Assembly: GCF_042657165.1 (NCBI RefSeq)
Contig: NZ_JBHSNJ010000013.1
Span: 62,001-126,000, forward strand
Direction: 5' to 3'
From: Agrilutibacter niabensis
GTDB lineage: Bacteria > Pseudomonadota > Gammaproteobacteria > Xanthomonadales > Xanthomonadaceae
Length of the DNA: 64,000 bases
The translations under genes and the position numbers were made by a program. Below, piece by piece: positions 40,569 through 48,832 of this stretch; the first letter of the stretch is position 1; every line of letters begins with the position of its first letter. The notes under the pieces were generated by a model. The model was not told the origin of the DNA, did no database searches, and worked only from the letters and a program-made list of their open reading frames with translations.

Positions 40569-42635
40569 TCAGTGCTCCGGATAACCCAGGCGCACGGCCA
40601 CCGGCGTCAATGCCGCGAACGCTCCCGCCAGCGGCTGCGCATAGGCGCGCCAATGGCCGGGGGCGAAATGGCGGATGCCCAGGCTCGGCAACGGTTGCAG
40701 GGTCATGTCCAGCGCCGCGCCTACCGCGCCGGCGAGCGCGGCCGGATCGTAGGCGATCTCGTCGAGCTTGAGCAGGCGGTGCGGGAACAGGTCGCCGTCG
40801 TGCACGTCGGCGACCTGCGCCAGCGACGCCGCCAGCCAGCGCGCCGCCACCTCGGGTGATTCGAAGGCGAACCGCTGCGGCGCGTCGAATGCCAGCCATT
40901 CCAGCAGCATGTCGCGCGGATCGCGCAGCGCGAACATCACCACCACTTCGGGCAGGTGCGGGCGCAGCGCGTGCAGCAGCGCGTTGTCCCACCACAGCAG
41001 CCAGTCGAACACCTGGCCGTCGTTGATGCCACGGCTGGGCAACGCGGCGCGCCACTGGCTCGCGAAGAAGCTGCCGTCGAGGCGGCCATCGAGCAGTTCC
41101 TGCGGCGTGCCGTAGCGCTGCAACGGATCGGTGGGCGGCTGCGGGCCGTAGCGGTCGACGCGGATCGGCCCGCGCGCGTAATCGAAATTCAGGGCGATGC
41201 GGTCGACCAGGGATCCTGGCGGACCCCACAGCCACAGCACGCCCGGGGCCGGGTCGGGGAGCGGGGCCAGCGGCGGCAAGTCGCCCAGTGCGGCGGTCAA
41301 CGGCGGCAAGGGCAGGCGCTGGTTGACGACTTCGGCGTGCAGCGCGGCCCAGGTCGCGGCCGCTTCGGCGGTTTCACCAGCGACATCGAGGCAGCGTCCC
41401 AGCAGATGACGCAGCAGGCGCTTGGCATCGTCGCCCTGGGCCTTTTCCAGCAGCCCGCGAACGCGGGCGACCGCGGCCGGCGGATCGCTCTGCAGCAGGC
41501 GGTCGACGATGCGCAGCTCGGCCTGGGCTTCGCCGGGCTGGAGCGCAACGATCTGGTAGGCGATCGCGTCGGCTTCCTCGGTTTCGCCGGCCTGGTCGTG
41601 GATGGCGGCGCGCGCCTGCAGCGCGGGAATGTGGTCGGGACGGGCCTCGAGCCAACGCTCGACCACGGCCAGCGATTCCGGACCGGCAAAGGTTTCGAAC
41701 AGCAGTCGCGCCCGCCACAGGTTGTCCTGCTCCGGATGCGCCGACACCGCGGCATCGAGGGTCGTGCGTGCGTCCTCGGGGGCATTGTTGCGGCGCCAGG
41801 CTTCCACCAGCGCCTCGAGCGTGCGGCGGTCGTTCGGCATCGCGGCGAAGGCGGCCTTCAGCGGCGCCAGGGCGCGATCGTTGCGGCCGGCTTCGAGTTC
41901 GAGTTCGCCGGCCACGCGCTGCAGGCCGGGCGGGACGTTGTCGCCCCGGAGCAACGAGGCCAGTTCGTCGGCGGCATCGGCCGGGCGGCCCTGGCGGCGC
42001 ACCAGGTCGGCGATCAGGCCGCGCAGCGCCCGCGAGTCCGGTTGCGCTTCCAGTTGCTTGCGGAAGGCCTGTTCGGCAAAGGCCCAATGACCCTTGGCGA
42101 TGTAGGCGAAGCCGAGTGCGTTGCGCACGCTGGGATCTTCCGGCGCGGCCTGCGAAGCCTGGGCCAGGATCGCCAGTGCGCGATCGGCGTCGCCGCGACG
42201 CAACGTCACCATGCCTTCGATCGCCGCGACCTGCGGGTGCGAGGGGGCGATGCGGCCGGCGGTCTTGACGATGCGCTCGGCTTCGTCGAGATCGCCGCGG
42301 GCGAGCGCGAGCTGTCCCTGCATGATGTAGGCGGGGAACTGGTTGGGATCGAGTCCCACCGCCCGGGCCAGGGCCGCTTCGGCGTCGTCGAGCTTGCGCG
42401 CGTCGAGCAGCAGGGCGGCGCGTTCGATGTGCAGGTTGGCTTCGTCGGGCGCCAGCGTCAGCGCGGTCTCCACCGCCGCCAGCGCGGCGGGACGGTCACC
42501 GCTCAGCTGCAGGGCCGCGCCCAGCAGCCGGTGGGCGATCGCATCCTGCGGGTTGGCGGCGACGGCATCGCGGGCGGCGGACAAGGCTTCGGCGGCGGCG
42601 CCGCGGCGCAGCGCGTCGATCAGGGACTCGTACAT
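40569..42635 (-). CDS. TPR protein with a sulfotransferase-like C-terminal domain
   Basis: A 688-residue protein. Residues ~1-420 are roughly a dozen 34-residue tetratricopeptide-type units (e.g. AIAHRLLGAALQLSGDRPAA; VRNALGFAYIAKGHWAFAEQ). Residues ~445-688 resemble the sulfotransferase fold: the position of the PAPS-binding P-loop reads LWLWGPPGSLVDRIALNF, which lacks the usual R-SGT text, while the 3'-phosphate motif ALRDPRDMLLEWL is kept. TPR-sulfotransferase fusions are common in this group. The altered P-loop suggests changed or lost catalysis. A second sulfotransferase-like gene lies at the window's right end. Confidence 0.8.
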   Translation of the reverse strand: MYESLIDALRRGAAAEALSAARDAVAANPQDAIAHRLLGAALQLSGDRPAALAAVETALTLAPDEANLHIERAALLLDARKLDDAEAALARAVGLDPNQFPAYIMQGQLALARGDLDEAERIVKTAGRIAPSHPQVAAIEGMVTLRRGDADRALAILAQASQAAPEDPSVRNALGFAYIAKGHWAFAEQAFRKQLEAQPDSRALRGLIADLVRRQGRPADAADELASLLRGDNVPPGLQRVAGELELEAGRNDRALAPLKAAFAAMPNDRRTLEALVEAWRRNNAPEDARTTLDAAVSAHPEQDNLWRARLLFETFAGPESLAVVERWLEARPDHIPALQARAAIHDQAGETEEADAIAYQIVALQPGEAQAELRIVDRLLQSDPPAAVARVRGLLEKAQGDDAKRLLRHLLGRCLDVAGETAEAAATWAALHAEVVNQRLPLPPLTAALGDLPPLAPLPDPAPGVLWLWGPPGSLVDRIALNFDYARGPIRVDRYGPQPPTDPLQRYGTPQELLDGRLDGSFFASQWRAALPSRGINDGQVFDWLLWWDNALLHALRPHLPEVVVMFALRDPRDMLLEWLAFDAPQRFAFESPEVAARWLAASLAQVADVHDGDLFPHRLLKLDEIAYDPAALAGAVGAALDMTLQPLPSLGIRHFAPGHWRAYAQPLAGAFAALTPVAVRLGYPEH

Positions 42636-42730
42636 GGGTTTGCTTCAGAGAATTGCAGGGAGTCGGCGATTGTAAGCCGCGCGCCGGCGACGCGCCGGTG
42701 GCAATCGGCCGGCGTGCTCAGGCCGTACGC

Positions 42731-43747
42731 CTAGGCCGAAGCCGGCCGGGTCTCCACGTCCGCCGCCGTCACCAGCCGTTCGGCCACCCAGCGCTCGGCG
42801 AAGCCTTCCAGTCGCGCGCTCTCCAGGAAGCCGCAATGGCCGCCCCACGGCGCGATTTCCAGCCGCGTCCCGGCCGGCAGCTTGAGCTGGCGGAAGCCTT
42901 CCACCGGGATCACCGGGTCGTCCTCGGCCATCAGGATGCTCGCCGGGACCTGCAGCGCCGCCAGGCGGTTGCCGGCGATCGAGTAGCCATCGAAATAGCG
43001 GTCGAGCGTTCCGAAGTCGGTGTGGCGCTCGACCATCCACTGCGTCAGCGGCCGCATGCGCAGGCCCAGCACCTGGTTGTCGATCGAATGCAGTTGCGGG
43101 AACAGCTCGCGCTTGCGCGCCAGCGAGTCGCGCCACTTGCGCTCGAAGTACCACATGTACACCGGCAGTCCCTGCTCCATCGCATCCATGGTCCGCGCCG
43201 GATCGAGCACCGGGCAGACCGCGGCGACGTGCGCGAGCTCCAGGCCGGCGGCGGGTGCGCGCAAGGCCAGGCGCAGCGCGAAGTTGCCGCCCAGCGAATA
43301 CCCGGCCACCACCAGCGGGCGGCGCGCGAAGCGCTGCGCGACGTCGCACGCGGCGCGCACGACTTCGTCGATGCGGTTGGAGTGGAAGATGCCTTCGTTG
43401 AGGTGGTGGGTGTCGCCGTGGTCGCGGAAGTTGAGGCGGAACACCTCGAAGCCACGACGCAGCAGCTGCGCGGCGGTCAGCCGCATGTAGCTGGATTCGG
43501 CGCTGCCTTCCCACCCGTGCAGCAGCAGCGCGAGTCCGCGCGTGGGCATGCCGGGGATGGCGCTGTGCAGGCCCTGCAGGCGCACGCCTTCGCCGCCGTC
43601 GACCAGGTGCACGGTGGTGTCCGCGCCGGTGGCCTGCAGCGCGCGTTCGCCGCGGCGGCGGCGCAGCATGCTGGTGCCCAGCAGCGATTGCAGGTGCGCG
43701 TTGCGCAACCAGCGCGGCGGACGATAGTCGGCAGCGGTCGGCATCAT
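42731..43747 (-). CDS. YheT-family alpha/beta hydrolase
   Basis: A 338-residue cytosolic hydrolase of the COG0429 family. The N-terminus has PPRWLRNAHLQSLLG, the family hallmark. LLLHGWEGSAESSYM is the oxyanion region, GYSLGGNFALRLAL the nucleophile elbow, AEDDPVIPVEGF the acid, and WGGHCGFLE the catalytic His. Homologues act on lipids or short esters; the substrate is unknown. I chose ATG 43747; a TTG at 43783 with GGGGAGC upstream would add 12 residues. The next gene on the strand upstream is a lysophosphatidate acyltransferase, which hints at lipid metabolism. Confidence 0.86.
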   Translation of the reverse strand: MMPTAADYRPPRWLRNAHLQSLLGTSMLRRRRGERALQATGADTTVHLVDGGEGVRLQGLHSAIPGMPTRGLALLLHGWEGSAESSYMRLTAAQLLRRGFEVFRLNFRDHGDTHHLNEGIFHSNRIDEVVRAACDVAQRFARRPLVVAGYSLGGNFALRLALRAPAAGLELAHVAAVCPVLDPARTMDAMEQGLPVYMWYFERKWRDSLARKRELFPQLHSIDNQVLGLRMRPLTQWMVERHTDFGTLDRYFDGYSIAGNRLAALQVPASILMAEDDPVIPVEGFRQLKLPAGTRLEIAPWGGHCGFLESARLEGFAERWVAERLVTAADVETRPASA

Positions 43748-43816
43748 CCGACCATAGGCCGGTGGATTGGAGCCGTCACTCAACTGCCGGTGCTCCCCTG
43801 CCAGCGCGCCGCGCCG

Positions 43817-44620
43817 TCAACGGCCCATCGCCTCGATGATGCGGTTGCGCGCGAGCTCGGCGATGCGCCGGCGGCCATCGGCGTCGCCGGGCGCGATCGG
43901 CTCGAGGAAGTGGATCTCGGCCACGCGCCCGGGTTCGCCCAGCAGGCGCACGAAGTTGCCGAAGAAATGCTCGCGTGGCTGGAACGCCACCAGGTGCTGC
44001 GCCGAGCCGCCTTCGCCGTAGCGCAGCGCGACCGGCTGCACCGGCACGCCGGCCTCGACCGCGGCCAGGAAGATGCGCGCATGGAACGGGCCGATCTCGC
44101 GCCCGCCGCGGGTTCCGCCTTCGGGAAACACGCCGACGCTGCGGCCGGTGCGCAGCCGCGCCAGCATCTCGTGCAGCACGCCACCCAGCGACTCGGTGCT
44201 GCCGCGCGCGTGGAAGATGGTTTCGCCGCGCTGCGCCAGCCAGCCGACCACCGGCCAGCTCTGGATCTCGCGCTTGGCGACGAAGCCCATCATGCGCTGG
44301 CTGTGCAGGGTCTCGATGTCGATCCAGCTGACATGGTTGGCGACGAACATGGCCGCCCCCGGCAGCGGCGTGCCGACGCGGCGCAGGCGGAAGCCGAACA
44401 CATGCATCAGGCCGGCCGACCAGGCGCGGATCGCCCGGTACTCCAGCGATTCCTCGCCCCAGCGCACGCGCGCCGTGAGCGGCGTGGTCAACAGCATCGT
44501 GAGCGGCAGGTGCACCAGCAGGTGCCAGAGCAGCATTGGCACGCGATAGAGGTAGCGGCAGGCGCGCGCCAGGCGCGCCCCGGGCGCGTTGGCGCCGTGA
44601 GAGGGGGGCGGCGCAGTCAT
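43817..44620 (-). CDS. plsC: 1-acyl-sn-glycerol-3-phosphate acyltransferase
   Basis: A 267-residue membrane-associated acyltransferase that makes phosphatidic acid from lysophosphatidic acid. The catalytic H-x4-D is in VANHVSWIDIE, and the glycerol-phosphate site is VFPEGGTRGG. The N-terminal hydrophobic stretch (PMLLWHLLVHLPLTMLL) anchors it. VQPVALRYGEGGS is motif IV. The gene lies upstream of the yheT-like gene on the same strand with a ~70-bp gap. It could also act on ornithine lipids (OlsA-like), which cannot be told from sequence alone. Confidence 0.9.
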   Translation of the reverse strand: MTAPPPSHGANAPGARLARACRYLYRVPMLLWHLLVHLPLTMLLTTPLTARVRWGEESLEYRAIRAWSAGLMHVFGFRLRRVGTPLPGAAMFVANHVSWIDIETLHSQRMMGFVAKREIQSWPVVGWLAQRGETIFHARGSTESLGGVLHEMLARLRTGRSVGVFPEGGTRGGREIGPFHARIFLAAVEAGVPVQPVALRYGEGGSAQHLVAFQPREHFFGNFVRLLGEPGRVAEIHFLEPIAPGDADGRRRIAELARNRIIEAMGR

Positions 44621-44723
44621 GGATGAAACGATACCCGGTTAGGGCCGCAATACGGGAGTCGATGTTTGCGGCACCCGCCGTGCGCGCGCCGGCATGCGAA
44701 CCGGCAAGCCGCATTCCGGTCGG

Positions 44724-45176
44724 TTACGGTAGCGCGATCACCGCCAGGGTGAGCCGCGAGATGCATACCAGCCGTCCCGCTTCGTCCTCGATGCGGATTT
44801 CCCACACCTGGGTGCTGCCGCCGACATGCACCGGCCGCGCGGTACCGGTGACGAGGCCATCGCGCACGCCGCGCAGGTGGTTGGCGTTGATCTCGATGCC
44901 GACCACGCCCTTGCCCTCCGGCGCGCAAAGACCGCCGGCGCTGCTGCCCAGGGTCTCGGCCAGCAGCACCGAGGCGCCACCATGGAGCAGGCCGTAAGGC
45001 TGGAGGGTGCGTGCGTCGACCGGCATGGTGCCGCGCAGGAAATCCGGGCCGAGTTCGGTGAACACGATGCCCAGCGGTTCCATGGCCGTGCCCTTGGACA
45101 GGGCGTTGAGGCCGTCGAGGGTGGCGCCGCTACGAAAGAGGGGCCGCGGGGGGCGGGGGGTGGAGGCTTCGGTCAT
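44724..45176 (-). CDS. hotdog-fold thioesterase (PaaI/YdiI/EntH type)
   Basis: A 150-residue acyl-CoA thioesterase. The motif YGLLHGGASVLLAETLGSSAG is the active-site helix start of the PaaI/YdiI family, with the general base Glu in AETLGS. MPVDARTLQPYG precedes it and VVGIEINANHLRG follows. The start at 45176 is chosen because the upstream frame to 45317 has no signal or RBS and homologues start near TLDGLNALSKGT. It lies 104 bp before plsC on the same strand. Confidence 0.9.
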   Translation of the reverse strand: MTEASTPRPPRPLFRSGATLDGLNALSKGTAMEPLGIVFTELGPDFLRGTMPVDARTLQPYGLLHGGASVLLAETLGSSAGGLCAPEGKGVVGIEINANHLRGVRDGLVTGTARPVHVGGSTQVWEIRIEDEAGRLVCISRLTLAVIALP

Positions 45177-45373
45177 CCCGAAAAGATACACGGCCCCGAT
45201 GGCCGGGGTGGAAGTGCGGCACCGCCGGCCAACGCGCAGGGTAAGGGGAGGGAAAACCTGCGCGTCGGCCGGGGCCGCGCCCACGGGGAAGGGGACATCC
45301 TTGTTGCAAGCCGCCATCGCGCGGGGGCCGGCGCGACGGCGCGAAAACTCAGGCGGAACTCAGGCGGACGAAC

Positions 45374-45583
45374 TCAAGCGCAGCGGAACAGGGGGGCGAA
45401 TCCGTTGCTGGTGTAGTGGCGGTCGCGGCCATAGCCGCTGCTGTTGCCGTAGCCGACGCCGAAGTCGCGTTCGCGATGCAGGTGGCGGGCGGCGGCCTGC
45501 GGGGCAGCGCCTTGGGCGGCTGCGGGAACCCGGTTGGCGGGGCGGAAGAAGGAAGCGCGGACTTCGATAAAACGGGTGTTCAT
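45374..45583 (-). CDS. small conserved protein, tandem paralogue A
   Basis: A 69-residue protein of unknown function. It starts MNTRFIEVRASFF after a strong GAGGAGAT ribosome site. A middle Ala/Pro/Gln linker leads to the C-terminal block RERDFGVGYGNSSGYGRDRH and the end FAPLFRCA. It is basic, lacks a signal peptide, and the Gly/Tyr-rich part looks disordered. The gene just upstream on the same strand (45641-45829) encodes a paralogue sharing about 23 of the last 33 residues, including the identical terminal PLFRCA and the same RBS context. Function is unknown. Confidence 0.75.
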   Translation of the reverse strand: MNTRFIEVRASFFRPANRVPAAAQGAAPQAAARHLHRERDFGVGYGNSSGYGRDRHYTSNGFAPLFRCA

Positions 45584-45640
45584 GACGATCTCCTCGGGGC
45601 TGCGGGGGGCGGCGCGCACAGCCACCGGAGTGGGTGCGCG

Positions 45641-45829
45641 TTACGCGCAGCGGAACAGGGGCTGGAACGAACTGTTGGAATAGCGGCGGTGGCTGGCATA
45701 GCCGCTGCTGGTGCCGTAACCGACGCCGAAATCGCGTTCGCGGTACTGCTGGCGGGCAGGGGCGGCCGGGACAACGGGGACGGACTTGGCGGACTCGTTG
45801 CGGCGGGTTTCAAGGGTGCGGACGTTCAT
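45641..45829 (-). CDS. small conserved protein, tandem paralogue B
   Basis: A 62-residue paralogue of the preceding entry, starting MNVRTLETRRNESAK after GAGGAGAT. Its C-terminal block is RERDFGVGYGTSSGYASHRR, ending FQPLFRCA. The two genes are 57 bp apart and probably form one transcript with this copy first. Conservation is concentrated at the C-terminus, so that part is the functional one (inference). An in-frame ATG at 45907 would add a hydrophobic lead but would bypass the strong RBS. Confidence 0.75.
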   Translation of the reverse strand: MNVRTLETRRNESAKSVPVVPAAPARQQYRERDFGVGYGTSSGYASHRRYSNSSFQPLFRCA

Positions 45830-45875
45830 GACAATCTCCTCGGGGGCGGGTACTGCGGGGCGGGTCTGACTCGGT

Positions 45876-45895
45876 GTGTTGGTAAAGTACAACAC
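45876..45895. promoter_or_regulatory. inverted repeat upstream of the small-protein pair
   Basis: GTGTTG at 45876-45881 and CAACAC at 45890-45895 form a perfect 6-bp inverted repeat with an 8-bp AT-rich spacer. It lies about 50 bp upstream of paralogue B in an otherwise GC-rich gap, a plausible operator. No regulator can be assigned. Confidence 0.35.
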
Positions 45896-46024
45896 CACAT
45901 CGACCATTCACCTGTGCCGGAAGTCACCCCACCGAAGACCTACCCTCGGAATCGGGGGGCTGACCCCACGGAACTCCATGATTCAGATGTCTTTTCGGGC
46001 GAAAGCGTTGCCGTGACTGATGGC

Positions 46025-46738
46025 CTAGGCCGGGACGCCCCGGGGGCCGGAGCCGGGCTCGCCCACCCCTTCGGGGACGGCCTGGGCCGGATCGGGGGCG
46101 CCGAGCTCCCGCACCGAGTGCGGATCGACCGAATAGGGGTGCGTCGGCGCCCCGAAACCCGGCTGCGCCTGCACCCGGGCGATCCAGGCACACAGGCGCG
46201 GATACGCCGTCAGGTCGAAGCCGGCTTCGTCCGCGCGGCTGGCGTAGGCGAACATCGCGATATCGGCGATGCCGTAGCGATCGCCGGCGATGAAGTCGCG
46301 CGCGGCCAGTTCGCGCTCCAGGATCGCCAGCGCGTTGCGTCCGGCGCTGCGCTTGAGCTCGATCAGCGCGGCGGGCCGGCGCGGCAGTTTTCCGGTCAGC
46401 GTCCAATGTCGCAACGCGCCGATCTGGCTTTCCACGCGCTCCTGTTCGAAGCACAGCCACTGCCACGCCTTGGCGCGCGCGAAGGCCTCGTCGGGCAGGT
46501 AGCGCGTGCCCTGCGCGAGGAACATCAGGATCGCGTTCGATTCGGCGAGCACGCGTCCGTCGCCGAGCGCGATCGCCGGCACGGTGCCGGTGGGGCTGAT
46601 CGCTCGGAAATCGTCGCGGCTGCCGTCTCCTTCGAAGATGCTGACGTGTTGCGTGCGATGGGGAAGCTGCAGGTGCGCGAGCAGCTGCCGCACCTTCCAG
46701 GCGTTCTGTGACGGCAGGTAGTCGTAGAGCGTGAGCAT
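46025..46738 (-). CDS. glutathione S-transferase family protein
   Basis: A 237-residue cytosolic protein. The N-terminal thioredoxin-like domain (1-~78) reads MLTLYDYLPSQNAWKVRQLL and has the GSH-binding TGTVPAI (cis-Pro) and VLAESNAILMFLA (Glu-Ser) motifs. The helical C-terminal domain has FIAGDRYGIADIAMFAY, the N-capping box. A Pro/Gly-rich tail of ~25 residues follows. The substrate is unknown. It is divergent from queF with ~100 bp between the starts. Confidence 0.9.
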   Translation of the reverse strand: MLTLYDYLPSQNAWKVRQLLAHLQLPHRTQHVSIFEGDGSRDDFRAISPTGTVPAIALGDGRVLAESNAILMFLAQGTRYLPDEAFARAKAWQWLCFEQERVESQIGALRHWTLTGKLPRRPAALIELKRSAGRNALAILERELAARDFIAGDRYGIADIAMFAYASRADEAGFDLTAYPRLCAWIARVQAQPGFGAPTHPYSVDPHSVRELGAPDPAQAVPEGVGEPGSGPRGVPA

Positions 46739-46836
46739 GGGAAACTCCGGCGTGGACGTGCCTGCAGTGTTCCGCGACGGCGCGCCGCCCGATATCCGTT
46801 TCCTGCACCGCAGGATCCGCGGCGTAAAATCGCGCC

Positions 46837-47664
46837 ATGACCACGCAAGACCTGCCGCTCGGCCGCCACGTCGACTACCCGCGCGAATACGACGCCGCGC
46901 TGCTGTTCCCGATCGCGCGCGCGCTCGGCCGCGGCCACATCGGCATCGACGGGAATGCGCTGCCCTTCATCGGCCTCGATCGCTGGCATGCCTACGAGCT
47001 GAGCTGGCTGGACGCGCGCGGCAGGCCGCGCGTGGCGACGGCGACGTTCGCGGTGCCGGCGGATTCGCCGCACCTGGTCGAATCCAAGTCGCTCAAGCTC
47101 TACCTCAACTCGTTCAACGCCACCCGTTTCGACAACGAGGAGGCGGTGCGCACGCGCATCGCCGAAGACCTGTCGCGCGCGGCGGGTGCGCCGGTCGCGG
47201 TAGCTTTTGGTTTGCCGCCGATGGATGGCGCGAATGCCGATGGCGCGAATGCATCCGTGTCGATCGACGACGAACCCGTCGGCATCGACAGTTACGGCCC
47301 GCCCGATGCCGCATTGCTCGTTGCCGTCGACGACGACATGGTCACGGAGACGCTGACCAGCGCCTTGCTCAAGTCCAACTGCCCGGTCACCGGCCAGCCC
47401 GACTGGGCGCGCGTGATCGTCGCCTATCGCGGACCGCGCTTGGATCGCGCCGCGCTGCTGCGCTACCTGGTGTCGTTCCGCGACCACGCCGAATTCCACG
47501 AGCAATGCGTCGAGCGCATCTTTACCGACCTGCTGGCGCGCGGGCGGCCGCAGTCGCTGTCGGTGGAAGCGCGCTACACGCGTCGAGGCGGCCTCGACAT
47601 CAATCCGTGGCGCGCCACGCCGGGTCACGCCCAACCGGTGGCCGGTCGCGACGAACGACAATGA
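46837..47664 (+). CDS. queF: NADPH-dependent 7-cyano-7-deazaguanine reductase
   Basis: A 275-residue two-domain (YqcD-type) QueF that reduces preQ0 to preQ1 for queuosine in tRNA. The substrate motif ESKSLKLYLNSFN, the catalytic Cys in LKSNCPVTGQPDW, and FHEQCVERIFTDL are all present. Length fits the E. coli-type long form. No Shine-Dalgarno is evident, and no preQ1 riboswitch could be recognised in the ~98-bp upstream gap. It is a monocistronic gene by position. Confidence 0.95.
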   Translation: MTTQDLPLGRHVDYPREYDAALLFPIARALGRGHIGIDGNALPFIGLDRWHAYELSWLDARGRPRVATATFAVPADSPHLVESKSLKLYLNSFNATRFDNEEAVRTRIAEDLSRAAGAPVAVAFGLPPMDGANADGANASVSIDDEPVGIDSYGPPDAALLVAVDDDMVTETLTSALLKSNCPVTGQPDWARVIVAYRGPRLDRAALLRYLVSFRDHAEFHEQCVERIFTDLLARGRPQSLSVEARYTRRGGLDINPWRATPGHAQPVAGRDERQ

Positions 47665-47771
47665 ACGGAGACTGCGAAGCAGGTCCGATTTTTTCCACGG
47701 CCGCCATATTTCCTTAACAAGCCGCGTGCCACCGTTGCCGCGTCGACAAGACGCCGGGGAGGAGCCCCTCA

Positions 47772-48107
47772 ATGAGCAACGAGAAGAAGCCCGACTTTTC
47801 CAACGTGCAAAGCGGCTCGAGCAGTACCGAGCAGAGCAAGCCCGATTTCTCCAACGTGCAGTCCGGAGCCTCCTCGACCGAGCAGATCACCGGCGGCAGC
47901 GGGGGCACCGGCGGCATGGGCGAACGCACCTACACCGTCGTCAAGGGCGACACGCTGTCCCACATCGCCAAGGACCACTATGGCAAGGCCAGCAAATGGC
48001 ACGCCATCTTCGAAGCGAATCGCGACCAGCTCGCGGACCCCGACAAGATCCTCCCCGGCCAGGTGCTGAAGATCCCGGCCATCGACGTCGATGGCGAGAG
48101 CAGCTGA
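47772..48107 (+). CDS. LysM domain protein with duplicated N-terminal motif
   Basis: A 111-residue protein. Residues 6-22 and 23-39 are a near-perfect 17-residue duplication (KPDFSNVQSG plus SSSTEQ or ASSTEQ). A Gly-rich linker (GGSGGTGGMG) leads to one LysM domain at ~53-103 (YTVVKGDTLSHIAKDHYGKA; ILPGQVLKIP), as in YgaU/Kbp-type proteins. It has no signal peptide, so it may be cytosolic like Kbp or exported another way. AGGAG precedes the ATG. It is followed by a lipoprotein gene. Confidence 0.88.
   Translation: MSNEKKPDFSNVQSGSSSTEQSKPDFSNVQSGASSTEQITGGSGGTGGMGERTYTVVKGDTLSHIAKDHYGKASKWHAIFEANRDQLADPDKILPGQVLKIPAIDVDGESS
47787..47888 (+). repeat. in-frame 51-bp duplication inside the LysM gene
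   Basis: Two tandem 51-bp copies encode the 17-residue units at residues 6-22 and 23-39. They differ at many third positions but only two or three residues, so the amino-acid sequence appears selected after duplication. Confidence 0.8.
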
Positions 48108-48202
48108 TCAGGCATCGCTGACCTCGGTCGACTGATCGCCGGCACCATTCCGCTGACGTTCCCCTTGCACACCCGTTTCGATTCCGCACAAGGACCGCAC
48201 GC

Positions 48203-48694
48203 ATGAACCGCAATCCCATCCCCTCCGCCCTCCTGGTCGCGCTGCTGGGCGCCGTCGCCCTGGTCGGCTGCAAGAAGAAAGAAGAACCCGCTCCCGTAAG
48301 CACCACGCCGCCGGCGATGACCCCGGCACCGGCCCCCGCACCGATGCCCGCCACCGCGTCGGTCACCAGCGTCGACCTCGGCAATGCCGTGGGCGCCGAC
48401 ATGAAGGTCGCCATGCCGTCCACCACCTTCGCGCCGAAGGACACCATCTACGCGTCGATCGGCACCTCGACCAGCGATCCCGCCGCCAGCGTGCCGGGCA
48501 AGCTCGGCGTGAAGTGGACCCACGTCGACAGCAACCAGACGGTCAATGACGAAACCCGCGACCTCACCCTTACCGGCATGGGCACCACCGAATTCCACAT
48601 CGCCAAGCCCGATGGCTGGCCGAAGGGCAAGTACAAGGCCGAAGTGATGCTCGACGGCGCCGTCGTGCAGACGCGCGAGTTCGAGGTCAAGTAG
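48203..48694 (+). CDS. hypothetical lipoprotein
   Basis: A 163-residue lipoprotein with signal MNRNPIPSALLVALLGAVAL and lipidated Cys23 (VGCKKK). A Pro/Ala/Thr spacer (to ~53) precedes a ~110-residue beta-rich domain with VDLGNAVGADMKVAMPSTTF, LGVKWTHVDSNQTVNDETRD and a final VVQTREFEVK strand, resembling an immunoglobulin-like sandwich by pattern. I know no function. It follows the LysM gene by 95 bp and ends at a strong terminator. Confidence 0.78.
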   Translation: MNRNPIPSALLVALLGAVALVGCKKKEEPAPVSTTPPAMTPAPAPAPMPATASVTSVDLGNAVGADMKVAMPSTTFAPKDTIYASIGTSTSDPAASVPGKLGVKWTHVDSNQTVNDETRDLTLTGMGTTEFHIAKPDGWPKGKYKAEVMLDGAVVQTREFEVK

Positions 48695-48743
48695 TCCCCG
48701 TATCTCTCTCCACCCCGCCGCAAGGCGGGTAGTGGGCAAGCCC

Positions 48744-48772
48744 GGCGCGGCCGCCATGCCGCGCCTTTTTTT
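48744..48772 (+). terminator. intrinsic terminator after the lipoprotein gene
   Basis: An 8-bp perfect stem (GGCGCGGC/GCCGCGCC) with a CGCCAT loop is followed by seven T. Two shorter TCCGCG-plus-T-run copies follow within 35 bp. Confidence 0.92.
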
Positions 48773-48832
48773 ATCCGCGCCTTTTTTATCCGCGCGTTTT
48801 GTCCGCGTGTTTCCGCGACACCGTGGCTCGCG

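Noticed and set aside
46739..46836. preQ1 riboswitch before queF
   Set aside because: No compact H-type pseudoknot with a CU-rich loop and A-rich tail could be recognised in the gap.
47787..47888. CRISPR-like repeat
   Set aside because: It is an in-frame protein duplication with only two units; no spaced direct repeats of CRISPR type occur anywhere in the window.
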